NCBI RefSeq assembly: GCF_001707755.1
Contig: NZ_MBDL01000010.1
Coordinates: forward strand, 147,650-211,649
From: Acinetobacter celticus
GTDB lineage: Bacteria > Pseudomonadota > Gammaproteobacteria > Pseudomonadales > Moraxellaceae
Reading direction: 5' to 3'
Length of the DNA stretch: 64,000 nt
Within the stretch, counting starts at the first letter, position 1; each line of letters starts with the position of its first letter. Shown piece by piece: positions 27,344 through 35,445 of the stretch. The notes under the pieces were generated by a model that was given only the letters and a program-made list of their open reading frames with translations, was not told where the DNA came from and searched no databases. The position numbers and the translations under genes are program-made.

Positions 27344-27438
27344 CGTTTCGTCATTAGTGTCAGTTTCAGTATACTCTTTATCTTCAACATTCCTGCACTG
27401 AAACCGTTTTAATTAATAACCTTTTTTATATCAAAAAT

Positions 27439-27873
27439 TTAACCACATGACGCATGGCTAATTTTATTTGATTTTGGGTCGATGGTAACAGTCACACGCT
27501 CTTCTCGATAATCCATGGTAACTGGTTGTCCAGGCTGGACAATACGTACAATTTCAGATTTAGTTAACTGTTTAATTTGAGTTTCGCTTAACGCAGACTT
27601 ACCGACCAGTTTTGTAGCTTCTTCCGCCAAACATTTACCTTGATTGGCGCGAAAAAGTGCCCACTCTTCCACTGTTGTGCCATTAGGCAAATAACAATAT
27701 CCTACCTGACCATTGCTTTCATTTTTAATCTCAAGTTTGCCGCCTTGCTGAATACAGTACTGGCTAGCAGGATTTGCAACGCCTAGTTTTTCAGAATTTC
27801 CATTTTTAGCTTCCATTGTAGAACAAGCACTTAAAGTAGACATGACCAGTATCAATAAAATATTTTTTTTCAT
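27439..27873 (-). CDS. lipoprotein with DUF333 and I78-type protease-inhibitor domains
   Basis: A 144-residue outer-membrane or periplasmic lipoprotein. The lipobox LSAC places the lipidated Cys at 17. Residues about 34-72 match DUF333: NPASQYCIQQGGKLEIKN, then GYCYLPNGTTVEEWALFR, with two cysteines. Residues about 88-144 read as a peptidase-inhibitor I78 domain: LVGKSALSETQIKQL, then VRIVQPGQPVTMDYREERV, ending HASCG. I78 domains inhibit serine proteases, so defence of the envelope is plausible but inferred. AGGTGAT precedes the ATG by about 7 bases. It is monocistronic. Confidence 0.82.
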   Translation of the reverse strand: MKKNILLILVMSTLSACSTMEAKNGNSEKLGVANPASQYCIQQGGKLEIKNESNGQVGYCYLPNGTTVEEWALFRANQGKCLAEEATKLVGKSALSETQIKQLTKSEIVRIVQPGQPVTMDYREERVTVTIDPKSNKISHASCG

Positions 27874-28046
27874 ATATTCATCACCTTAAAACAAATTAAT
27901 TTATCAGATTGTTATTCTCTATTGTGTCATTTTTTTGAAAATTATGGCTTTCTATTCTTGATATATTTTTACTGGCAATAATTTGGCTTTCTAATGATTG
28001 AATATTGCAGTGATGAACTCCAATCCTAAGCAAAATTATATTTACC

Positions 28047-28077
28047 ATAAAAAAGCCCGTTAAAACGAGCTTTTTTA
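28047..28077. terminator. terminator after the small lipoprotein gene
   Basis: AAAAAAGC pairs with GCTTTTTT and CGT with ACG around a TAAA loop, with one C/A mismatch. It lies just past the stop of the gene at 28090 on the minus strand. Confidence 0.8.
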
Positions 28078-28089
28078 CATCTAAACAGC

Positions 28090-28317
28090 TTATTTTGTAG
28101 CAGCTTCGCTTGTAGCTGAACCTTCTTGTTCTAAAGGTGCAGCATCAATCATATCAGGACTAACTTCAATTGAAGTAGTGGCAGTAGACTCACCAACCGA
28201 TGTTGATGAAGCTCCCACTTCTGTTTGTACTTGCTCATCTTGTTTTTTACTACATGCCACTAAACCTAGTGCTACAGCAGATACTAAAATAATGAGGCCA
28301 GTTTTTAAATTTATCAT
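28090..28317 (-). CDS. small Ser/Thr/Glu-rich lipoprotein
   Basis: A 75-residue protein with a clear lipoprotein signal (lipobox LVAC, Cys22) and a low-complexity mature part rich in Ser, Thr, Glu and Ala, without obvious fold. AAGG lies about 7 bases before the ATG. It is similar in style to the entericidin-like and anchor lipoproteins common in Acinetobacter, but no family match can be claimed. A terminator follows closely, so it is its own transcription unit. Confidence 0.68.
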   Translation of the reverse strand: MINLKTGLIILVSAVALGLVACSKKQDEQVQTEVGASSTSVGESTATTSIEVSPDMIDAAPLEQEGSATSEAATK

Positions 28318-28660
28318 AGTGTTGCCTTTTCTTCAGGTTTTAAAAATTAGCATAATTGTAGTCATTTTTTTAAAGACGGGGAATATTGATTGTATCTGTT
28401 TGTTGATATTTAAATAAAAAAAACCATGCAATAGTTGCATGGTATAAATTAGAAGAATAAAAAAGAAACTTACAGCCTAAATTTCCTATTTGTATTTTCT
28501 ATAAACTATAGAAATTGTACATTGGCAAAAACTTACAACATTAGATTTACTTCAATATATGGTATATTTTTTAAAAATTCTAATCAATCAGTTAGTTTTA
28601 TCAGCAAATTTTCAATCGACAAATCACTGATAAAATCAAATGAATAGATATTGGATTTAT

Positions 28661-28818
28661 GAACGTGCCACAGATACCATACATTGCCCATCTTTAGGCT
28701 AGATTTTAAAGCAGTGTCTTTAAACTGGCTCAAAGAGTTTTATATAGAGAAAATAAAATTTCCTCTGAAAAAAGACATAAAAACTGAATCAAGCAAATGA
28801 AATCGTGCTGATTGAAAA
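28661..28818 (+). ncRNA. candidate structured RNA element, copy A
   Basis: This copy shares with 29340-29517 a perfect 24-nt block (28777-28800, ATAAAAACTGAATCAAGCAA and four more bases), the adjoining CGTGCTGATT, and a hairpin at 28692-28735. In that hairpin CTTT pairs with AAAG, GGCTAG with CTGGCT, and TTTAAAG (28705-28711) with CTTTAAA (28718-28724). The other copy keeps the outer stem but uses a different, still complementary, apical stem. The strand is a guess. A strong terminator lies 95 bases downstream (28914-28949). No known family is recognised. Confidence 0.45.
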
Positions 28819-28913
28819 AAATAAATATGGAATATTTTTTGCTTCACCCAAGCTATCTAATTAATTGAATTAGCTAAACTTTTAATCCAGAAAACTAAAA
28901 AATCTTTATCAAT

Positions 28914-28949
28914 AAAAAAAGAGCAATTTTTCATATTGCTCTTTTTTTA
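28914..28949. terminator. strong bidirectional terminator in a gene-poor region
   Basis: An A-run plus GAGCAAT pairs with ATTGCTC plus a T-run (14 bp) around a 7-base loop. It lies 48 bases past the stop of the 37-codon minus-strand ORF and 95 bases after structured element A on the plus strand, so it could serve either. Confidence 0.85.
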
Positions 28950-28997
28950 TCTCGCTAAAATTAAGTCTTTTAGCTAATACCTAATTACAATTTCTAC

Positions 28998-29111
28998 TTA
29001 TACTGGATTAATAAAATAAAAATAAATTATTAAAAAAGATAAAAGTGTCATTGCTAAGGCTAAGTATGTCCCCACCGTATTAAAACTTCTAATAAATTTC
29101 AAAATATCCAT
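28998..29111 (-). CDS. candidate 37-residue single-helix membrane protein
   Basis: An ATG ORF (start 29109-29111, TAA 28998-29000) encoding 37 residues: a basic amphipathic start (MDILKFIRSFNTVG) and one strong transmembrane helix (about residues 14-34, YLALAMTLLSFLIIYFYF), ending NPV. The positive N-terminus gives a clear topology. AGGG lies about 11 bases upstream, rather far, and a TATAAT box on the same strand is at 29139-29144. A strong terminator follows. The size and layout suit a small membrane subunit or regulator, but no partner is identifiable. Confidence 0.45.
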   Translation of the reverse strand: MDILKFIRSFNTVGTYLALAMTLLSFLIIYFYFINPV

Positions 29112-29339
29112 AAATTACAGACCCTAATTTTTTCAAAAATTATAGATCATTTTTTATTTTTTTAAAAAAAACTCCGATACTATTCAGGTTATTAATACAC
29201 AAATATAACAAATATATACAAGAAAACATGTGTTTTTATATTTAAACACTTTTCTCTCTTAATCATTGATATCTACAAAACGATACCTTTTTATCAAAAT
29301 TAACAGATTAAACCCACAAATCAACAATAAATCCTAAAG

Positions 29340-29517
29340 GTGGTATTCGTACCACACATTCACCTGTCTTTGTACTAGATTTTGATAATCTAGCTCAAAG
29401 AATACCGTGTATATAAAATAAGAGGGGTTTTTCTATTTAGGGCTTTGAAAAGAAAAATAACATCTATAAAAAGGTATAAAAACTGAATCAAGCAAATGAG
29501 ACCGTGCTGATTTAAAA
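29340..29517 (+). ncRNA. candidate structured RNA element, copy B
   Basis: A local hairpin GTGGTA-TTCG-TACCAC (29340-29355) with a UUCG-type tetraloop is followed by a second hairpin in which CTTTG (29368-29372) pairs with CAAAG (29396-29400) and CTAGATT (29375-29381) with AATCTAG (29387-29393). GGTATTC (29342-29348) is also perfectly complementary to GAATACC (29400-29406), so two folds compete. The 24-nt block shared with copy A is at 29476-29499, followed by CGTGCTGATT. The strand is inferred from the shared order. No family recognised. Confidence 0.45.
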
Positions 29518-29592
29518 AAGAGATTAAATTTTTTTGGTAATTACATATTAATGATAAGTGATTACTAAAATGATATGTATTTCAAAGTCCAT

Positions 29593-29626
29593 GTAATATT
29601 TCATGCAAATTTACATGAAATATTAC
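29593..29626. repeat. perfect 13-bp inverted repeat
   Basis: GTAATATTTCATG (29593-29605) and CATGAAATATTAC (29614-29626) flank the 8-base loop CAAATTTA, 33 bases past the stop of the minus-strand gene at 29660. No T-run follows, so it may be a 3' stabilising hairpin or a protein site rather than a classical terminator. Confidence 0.6.
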
Positions 29627-29659
29627 TGTTGTATTTACTATAAAAACCAGCAACCAAGA

Positions 29660-29890
29660 CTACATTGAAAGAACTTTGACAATTATGGTTTGACTATCGT
29701 CTTGATCCTCTACCAAATAGAGGCGTTTTAATTCTTTACTTTTTACTTTAAATTTGTGATTTTGATAGGCAATTTCTGTAGGAATTTGATCAAAATATTG
29801 ACTATCTACATCTAGTTCTTCTTGAAACAATGTTGCCCCAAACTGATAATCTGAACTTTTCAATACGACATATTTCACAGTTGTTTTCAT
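29660..29890 (-). CDS. small hypothetical protein
   Basis: A 76-residue soluble protein with alternating strands (TVKYVVLKSSDYQFG, IAYQNHKFKVKSKELKRLYLV, QTIIVKVLSM) and an acidic middle (EELDVDSQYFDQ). AGG lies about 9 bases before the ATG. There is no signal or membrane segment. It is isolated between non-coding stretches and ends before a 13-bp perfect inverted repeat. No family is recognised; composition and start make it likely real. Confidence 0.6.
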   Translation of the reverse strand: MKTTVKYVVLKSSDYQFGATLFQEELDVDSQYFDQIPTEIAYQNHKFKVKSKELKRLYLVEDQDDSQTIIVKVLSM

Positions 29891-30144
29891 TGCTTAAGCC
29901 TATTTCCATAATGCACTTTACTTTTATTTTTACCACTCTTTAGTCTTTGTTTAAACCTTTAATTTTCATTTTCGAACATCAAATGTACATCTGTCCATTT
30001 TTATATTTTAAGTAAGATTAATTTAAATTTTTCATCTATTCACGTACACTTAAACTACTGTTTCTTTCAATCTCGTTTAAAAATAAATCATTCACCCTAA
30101 TTTATATATATCAATCTCAAAGAATAAATTTTTAGAGAAATATC

Positions 30145-30627
30145 ATGCTATTAAAACAATGCTGTGATGTATTGGAAAAAAACAAACTGACCATTGCCTT
30201 TATTGAAAGTGCCAGTTCTGGTTATTTATCTAGCCAATTTTCAATTTATAAAAATAGTGGTGCCGATATTCTCCTTGGCGGTTTAGTTAGTTATGACCCA
30301 AGCATTAAAGTTTCCATATTGCATATTCCACCAGCTTTAATTGAACAATATACAGCTGAATCTGCTGAAATTACTCAAGCTATGGCTGAATCTGGTATAG
30401 GATTATTCACTTCGGCCAATTTTATTGTCGCCTGTACTGGACTACTTAAACCAAGTGGAAGTGCGACAGCAGAAAAGCCTGAGGGCACCTTCTTTATCTC
30501 TATTTTATTTAATCATCAAGTTTCAAATTTTCGATATTTAATTTTAGGTACGCCCGTTGAAAGACTAAATCAATTGACAGAATACGTTGCAAAAGAAATC
30601 CTTAATCTTCTGAAAATAAAAAAATGA
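30145..30627 (+). CDS. divergent CinA C-terminal domain protein (PncC-like)
   Basis: A 160-residue single-domain protein of the CinA C-terminal / PncC family, which deamidates nicotinamide mononucleotide in pyridine nucleotide salvage. The family's ESCTGG is here ESASSG (about residues 21-26): the Ser after Glu is kept but Cys, Thr and one Gly are changed. The YSNxxK motif appears as YDPSIK (about 51-56) with Lys retained. The TAESAEITQAMAESG segment corresponds to the conserved V-S-x-x-x-A-x-x-M-A-x-G. The fold is likely intact, but activity is uncertain. It is a single gene with GAG about 8 bases before the ATG. Confidence 0.78.
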   Translation: MLLKQCCDVLEKNKLTIAFIESASSGYLSSQFSIYKNSGADILLGGLVSYDPSIKVSILHIPPALIEQYTAESAEITQAMAESGIGLFTSANFIVACTGLLKPSGSATAEKPEGTFFISILFNHQVSNFRYLILGTPVERLNQLTEYVAKEILNLLKIKK

Positions 30628-30705
30628 AGTCGAAAAAATTAACATTTTCTGCATTAAAAGTTCGATATATTGGGCTTAAGTATATGGATGGCTTTGGAGT
30701 TAGAT

Positions 30706-31326
30706 ATGTCTATACCAAAAATTCTTTTCAGTACGTTCTTTTTGTCCTGCTTATCCCTCTCCGTTTATGCAACGGTGGGTGGGCCACAGCATATTGAAGT
30801 TCTAGGACTAGATCAAAAAGCCCAAAAAATTTATCTCATGCGACACTTTGAAGATGGTCGAGCTCGTTTACCACAACTATATTATTATCAATTAAATAGT
30901 ACTAATCCGACTACACTTATTCAAGTTCGTTCGCTTTATATTAATCCCAAAACGAAATTAATCGATTACGATCAAGATAGTACGCAATTTGACAGAGAAA
31001 TTGCAAAAATTCAGAAACGCTTACTCTTACTTCAACCTATACACAATAGTAATGCCAGTATTCAAATATTAACCACTAAAAATGGAACGGCAAAAGCATG
31101 GTATGACCCACAAGAACCTATTGATAAATGGACATATCAATATCGGGTGAAAAGCTTCCGCCTCAAAAGTACACTACAAACAGCAGAGAGTTACAAGCAA
31201 GGATTAAATATTTCTAGAGTCTATAAAGTACCTCATAAAAATAATATGCTTGTTACAGTCAAATATCTCGGTATCCCTTTTGAAATGGGTTATACCGTTG
31301 AAGATCCAGTATTGTTGACTAAATAA
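30706..31326 (+). CDS. exported hypothetical protein
   Basis: About 206 residues with a signal peptide (MSIPKILFSTFFLSCLSLSVYAT, cleavage near residue 22) and a mature domain with many strands (HIEVLGLDQKAQKIYLMRHF, QLYYYQLNS). The ATG at 30706 is preferred because GGAG lies 6 bases upstream and it begins a clean signal sequence; a longer frame from 30670 is less likely. No family is recognised. It follows the CinA-like gene by 78 bases on the same strand and has a strong terminator after its stop. Confidence 0.7.
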   Translation: MSIPKILFSTFFLSCLSLSVYATVGGPQHIEVLGLDQKAQKIYLMRHFEDGRARLPQLYYYQLNSTNPTTLIQVRSLYINPKTKLIDYDQDSTQFDREIAKIQKRLLLLQPIHNSNASIQILTTKNGTAKAWYDPQEPIDKWTYQYRVKSFRLKSTLQTAESYKQGLNISRVYKVPHKNNMLVTVKYLGIPFEMGYTVEDPVLLTK

Positions 31327-31362
31327 CAGACACCCAATAAGACATTTAAAAAAATACCATTC

Positions 31363-31386
31363 AAAAAGCCTCCGAAGAGGCTTTTT
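31363..31386. terminator. bidirectional terminator between an exported-protein gene and prpC
   Basis: A 10-bp stem AAAAAGCCTC/GAGGCTTTTT with a CGAA tetraloop, between convergent genes ending at 31326 and 31407. Confidence 0.9.
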
Positions 31387-31406
31387 TCATCTAGATATAA
31401 TCAGTA

Positions 31407-32543
31407 TTACGCCACTGAACGTTCCTCAATAGGTACAACTTTACGCAGTTCAGGCCCAGTATAATCTGCACTTGGGCGAATAATACGGTTGTCTGCACGT
31501 TGCTCCATGACATGTGCAGCCCAACCTGTCACACGACTCATCACAAAAATTGGCGTGAATAATTTGGTTGCGATGTCCATGAAATGATAAGCTGATGCAT
31601 GGAAGAAGTCTGCATTACAGAACAATTTCTTCTCACGCCACATCACTTCCTCACAGCGTACTGAGACTGGATAAAGTACAGTATCGCCGACATCTTTGGC
31701 TAAACGCTCAGACCAAATTTTAATAATCCCGTTTCGTGGATCATTGTCTTTGTAAATGGCATGACCAAAGCCCATGATCTTTTCTTTACGCTCAAGCTTA
31801 CCGAGCATTTCACGTTCAGCTTCGTCGGCAGACGTCCAGTTTTCAATCATTTCCATGGCCGCTTCATTGGCACCACCGTGTAATGGGCCACGCAGTGAAC
31901 CAATTGCACCAGTAATACATGAATGCATGTCAGACAATGTTGAGGCACAAACACGTGCTGTGAATGTTGATGCGTTGAATTCATGCTCTGCATACAGAAT
32001 CAGTGAAACATTCATCACTTGTTCATGCAGTTCATTCGGTTTTTCACCACGAAGTAAATGCAGGAATTGCGCACCGATTGAATCGTCATCGGTATTTTCT
32101 TCAATACGTACGCCATCGTGGCTAAAACGATACCAATAGCAAATAATGGCAGGTAGGGTTGCCAAAATACGGTCTGCAACGTCTTGCTGTTCATCGAATG
32201 ATTTTTCTGTTTCGATGTTACCCAGCATCGATACGCCTGTACGCATCACATCCATCGGGTGTGAGTCCGCAGGAATACGCTCAAGAACTTCTTTCAATGC
32301 TTGTGGCAATTGACGCAGTGATTTAAGTTTGGCTTTATAGGTTGCAAGCTGTTCTGTTGTTGGCAATTCACCAAAGAAAATCAGGTAAGCGACTTCTTCG
32401 AATTGGCAGTTTTCTGCTAAGTCTTGCACATCATAACCACGATAAGTTAAGCCTGCACCGCTTTTACCCACGGTAGATAATGCAGTTTTACCAGCCACTT
32501 GTCCGCGCAATCCTGCGCCTGTGAGTACTTTTCCTTCAGCCAT
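31407..32543 (-). CDS. prpC: 2-methylcitrate synthase
   Basis: Condenses propionyl-CoA and oxaloacetate in the methylcitrate cycle. The 378 residues match PrpC (about 375-390) and are shorter than housekeeping GltA. Family marks are GLTYRGYDVQDLAENC near 31-46, RGPLHGGANEAAMEM (about 217-231) with the catalytic-site His, and GFGHAIYKDNDPRN (about 258-271). It starts 3 bases after prpB, so it is coupled. In many Acinetobacter and related bacteria acnD follows; here a terminator and a convergent gene follow instead. Confidence 0.92.
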   Translation of the reverse strand: MAEGKVLTGAGLRGQVAGKTALSTVGKSGAGLTYRGYDVQDLAENCQFEEVAYLIFFGELPTTEQLATYKAKLKSLRQLPQALKEVLERIPADSHPMDVMRTGVSMLGNIETEKSFDEQQDVADRILATLPAIICYWYRFSHDGVRIEENTDDDSIGAQFLHLLRGEKPNELHEQVMNVSLILYAEHEFNASTFTARVCASTLSDMHSCITGAIGSLRGPLHGGANEAAMEMIENWTSADEAEREMLGKLERKEKIMGFGHAIYKDNDPRNGIIKIWSERLAKDVGDTVLYPVSVRCEEVMWREKKLFCNADFFHASAYHFMDIATKLFTPIFVMSRVTGWAAHVMEQRADNRIIRPSADYTGPELRKVVPIEERSVA

Positions 32544-32546
32544 TTT

Positions 32547-33431
32547 TTATTTCTCTTCAGTAAATAGTTTATCTAGGGTGTTTTCAAAGGTGTGATAATC
32601 TAAAAATTCATACAGTTCTTTGCGCTGTTGCATGATATCCAACACATTGACTTGTGTGCCTTCTTTACGAATGGAATGCATCACTTCAAGCGCGGCTTTT
32701 TGCATAGCACGGGTTGCTGACAGTGGATACAGCACCATTGAAATGCCCTGTTCGCCCAGTTCTTGGGTGGTGTAATACGGGGTATCACCAAATTCTGTGA
32801 TATTGGCCAGTACAGGCACACCGACTGCATCGCACACGGTTTTATACATGGTAATGTCGGTCATCGCTTCAGCAAAGATGGCATCTGCACCTGCTTCTAC
32901 ACAGGCACAGGCACGGTCAATTACCGCTTGTAGGCCTTCTTTTTGTAGTGCATCGGTACGTGCCATGACCACAAAGTTGGAATCGGTTTTGGCATCGACA
33001 GCGGCTTTAATCCGATCGACCATTTCTTGTTGGGTCACAATTTCTTTATTGGGACGGTGTCCGCAACGTTTTTGTGCCACTTGGTCTTCAATATGTACCG
33101 CGGCAGCACCTACCGCAATCATTTGCTTAACACTGCGTGCAATGTTGAACGCACCGCCCCAGCCTGTATCAATGTCCACCAAAAGTGGAGTATCAACACG
33201 CTCGGTAATACGACGGACATCTTCTAAAACGTTATCCAGACTGGTCATCCCTAAATCAGGCAGACCATAAGAGTAGTTGGCAACACCGGCACCCGAAACA
33301 TAAAGGGCTTTGTAACCCACCTGTTTCGCCATCATTGCTGCATAAGCATTGACTGTACCGATGATCTGTAATGGTTTTTCCACTTCTAGAGCTTGTCTAA
33401 ATCTCAAACCTGCAGACGTTTGTTCTGTCAT
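32547..33431 (-). CDS. prpB: 2-methylisocitrate lyase
   Basis: Splits 2-methylisocitrate into succinate and pyruvate, the last step of propionate use. About 294 residues starting at ATG 33431 (MTEQTS), which has AAGGA at a good distance; a GTG at 33443 is a less likely start. The isocitrate-lyase-family signature [10 protein letters not shown] (about 121-130) carries the catalytic cysteine, and DIDTGWGG (about 86-93) binds Mg. It is upstream of prpC in one unit and divergent from a TetR gene across about 230 bases. Confidence 0.94.
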   Translation of the reverse strand: MTEQTSAGLRFRQALEVEKPLQIIGTVNAYAAMMAKQVGYKALYVSGAGVANYSYGLPDLGMTSLDNVLEDVRRITERVDTPLLVDIDTGWGGAFNIARSVKQMIAVGAAAVHIEDQVAQKRCGHRPNKEIVTQQEMVDRIKAAVDAKTDSNFVVMARTDALQKEGLQAVIDRACACVEAGADAIFAEAMTDITMYKTVCDAVGVPVLANITEFGDTPYYTTQELGEQGISMVLYPLSATRAMQKAALEVMHSIRKEGTQVNVLDIMQQRKELYEFLDYHTFENTLDKLFTEEK

Positions 33432-33664
33432 ATTCCTTTCCACAGTTATTACTAATTATTTGTTGAAGCCTGAGTATAACCATAAAAATTCTGCTACCTA
33501 TGACCCATTAGATTTTTTACTCTAAAACTTTAGTCAAATATTTTTGAAATCTATAATATTATTTCGTTACAGTATGATTGTTCGTCATAACAAACGGTAC
33601 AGAATCTTGTGCAAAGGTTTGCTATAATTGCAAGAGATTTTCGTTATTTGATCATATTTACTTT

Positions 33665-34315
33665 ATGCAAGATTTAACTCAGTTAGAACCGATTGCTCGT
33701 GATTTACCGCAAACTCGGCGCGGTCATGAACGTTGTGTCGCGCTTTTAGAAAGCGGTGCTGAACTATTTCTTGAATTTGGCTACGATGCTGTTTCACTTG
33801 ATGATATCGTTAACCATGCTGGTGGTTCAAAAGCCTCTATTTATAAATATTTTGGCAATAAAGAAGGTTTATTTAAAGCCATTTGTGACTATCGTCGTGA
33901 CCAATTTTTTAACGATATTTGTCAATCATTCAATTCTGAACAATCTGATTTTCGTAGTTATCTCATAACCACTTTAATGAATTTCCAAGCGCATTTATTA
34001 TTGCCAGAAAAAGCTGCGTTTATGCGCTTAATTGTAGAACAAAGCCAGCGCAACCCCGAACTTGCCCGTCATATTCATGAACAAGGCCCAAAACAAATTC
34101 AATTGGCAATTGCAGTGGCTTTGGAAAATGGGCACAAAAAAGGCTTTCTATATTGTGAAAACCCAATGTTTTCAGCACAATTTTATTTTGGAATACTACG
34201 AAATTTAGAATGGAAAATTTTAATGGGTTTACCGCCAGAAGAATTCGATCAAGAAACCAACAAATACATTGAATATTCAGTAGATCGCTTCTTAGATGGT
34301 CATCAAAAGCCTTAG
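33665..34315 (+). CDS. TetR/AcrR-family transcriptional regulator
   Basis: About 216 residues. ATG 33665 (MQDLTQLEP) is chosen; extension upstream adds a non-conserved Cys-rich segment. The N-terminal TetR helix-turn-helix spans about 20-75 (ALLESGAELFLEFGYDAVSL, GGSKASIYKYFGNKEGLF), and the C-terminal half is a helical ligand/dimer domain. It is divergent from prpB. The known prp regulators are GntR or Fis-type (PrpR), so control of prpBC by this TetR is only a possibility. The next gene, argF, is on the same strand but appears separate. Confidence 0.88.
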   Translation: MQDLTQLEPIARDLPQTRRGHERCVALLESGAELFLEFGYDAVSLDDIVNHAGGSKASIYKYFGNKEGLFKAICDYRRDQFFNDICQSFNSEQSDFRSYLITTLMNFQAHLLLPEKAAFMRLIVEQSQRNPELARHIHEQGPKQIQLAIAVALENGHKKGFLYCENPMFSAQFYFGILRNLEWKILMGLPPEEFDQETNKYIEYSVDRFLDGHQKP

Positions 34316-34432
34316 TTTTTTTACAATTTTGTTTATAGATAGTATAGAGTAAGCCATTCCCCGATTTTCTTTTAACCAACCAACAACTAATTGTTGTTTA
34401 CTTTTTGATTCAGCAATTATTGTGGAGTAACC

Positions 34433-35353
34433 ATGGCTCTGCGTCATTTTCTCACTTTACGCGATTTATCGACTTTAGAACTTAATCAAATTTTGCTACG
34501 TGCGATTGAACTCAAACGCAAGCAACACAACAACGAAGTTTTCCAGCCATTCAACGGCAAAGTCATGGGCATGATTTTTGAAAAGTCGAGTACCCGAACC
34601 CGTGTATCGTTTGAAGCAGGTATGAGCCAGTTTGGTGGTAGCGCAATTTTCTTATCTTCTCGTGATACACAATTGGGACGTGGCGAACCTATCGAAGATT
34701 CTGCACGCGTAATATCAAGCATGCTTGATATTGTCATGATTCGTACTTTTGGCCATGACATTGTTGAACGTTTTGCTTCTTATTCTAAAGTCCCTGTCAT
34801 TAATGCATTAACCGACGATCATCATCCTTGTCAGTTACTCGCCGATATGCAAACTTTTGTTGAATATCGTGGTTCAATTGAAGGTAAAACTGTTGCATGG
34901 ATTGGTGACGGTAACAACATGTGCAACTCTTATATTGAAGCTGCACATATGTGGGGTTTTAAATTAAAAATTGCCACACCTAAAGGTTATGAACCACAAG
35001 AAAAATTCTTAACCGAATTTGCACATTGTGTAGAATTAGTTGGTTCCGCTGAAGATGCTGCCGTAAATGCAGACTTAATCGTGACTGACGTGTGGGCAAG
35101 CATGGGACAAGAAGAAGAACAAAAAATCCGTGAAAAAGCCTTCGCTGATTATCAAGTTAATGAGCGTTTAATGAATTTAGCGCATTCAGATTGTTTATTT
35201 ATGCATTGCTTACCTGCTCATCGTGGTGAAGAAATTTCTGAAAATATGTTAGATCATAAACACGCAGTGGTTTGGGATGAAGCTGAAAACCGTCTACATG
35301 CACAAAAAGCCTTGGTTGAATTTTTAATTAACGAAAATTTGAAAAAAGACTAA
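34433..35353 (+). CDS. argF: ornithine carbamoyltransferase
   Basis: Makes citrulline from ornithine and carbamoyl phosphate in arginine synthesis. The 306 residues match the family. The carbamoyl-phosphate site SSTRTR is at 52-57 after [12 protein letters not shown] follows near 128-136, the ornithine loop is near DVWASMGQE (about 217-225), and the catalytic HCLP is at 258-261. GGAG lies 6 bases before the ATG. A terminator follows 15 bases after the stop. argC is 5 kb away on the other strand, so the arginine genes are dispersed. Confidence 0.96.
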   Translation: MALRHFLTLRDLSTLELNQILLRAIELKRKQHNNEVFQPFNGKVMGMIFEKSSTRTRVSFEAGMSQFGGSAIFLSSRDTQLGRGEPIEDSARVISSMLDIVMIRTFGHDIVERFASYSKVPVINALTDDHHPCQLLADMQTFVEYRGSIEGKTVAWIGDGNNMCNSYIEAAHMWGFKLKIATPKGYEPQEKFLTEFAHCVELVGSAEDAAVNADLIVTDVWASMGQEEEQKIREKAFADYQVNERLMNLAHSDCLFMHCLPAHRGEEISENMLDHKHAVVWDEAENRLHAQKALVEFLINENLKKD

Positions 35354-35367
35354 GTATTTCGTTCAAT

Positions 35368-35394
35368 AAAAAGGCACCTTCGGGTGCTTTTTTT
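35368..35394 (+). terminator. rho-independent terminator after argF
   Basis: AAAAGGCACC pairs with GGTGCTTTTT (one G-T) around a TTCG tetraloop, followed by further T residues. Confidence 0.9.
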
Positions 35395-35445
35395 ATAATG
35401 ATCTGGCTATAATCAAAACCATAATGTTTATAAGTGATTTTAAAA

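Larger units (their letters stand above)
28318..28997. other. gene-free region holding structured element copy A
   Basis: About 680 AT-rich bases without a coding-like frame. It contains structured element A (28661-28818) and a strong terminator at 28914-28949. The first 300 bases are otherwise featureless and should include the promoter of the small lipoprotein gene. Confidence 0.5.
29112..29659. other. gene-free region holding structured element copy B
   Basis: About 550 AT-rich bases with no coding-like frame. It contains structured element B (29340-29517) and a perfect 13-bp inverted repeat at 29593-29626 next to the gene at 29660. Confidence 0.5.

Noticed and set aside
32797..33270. A 157-codon plus-strand ORF opposite prpB
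   Set aside because: Antisense to a well-conserved enzyme; Ser/Thr/Ala-rich translation is the usual mirror of codon bias on the other strand.
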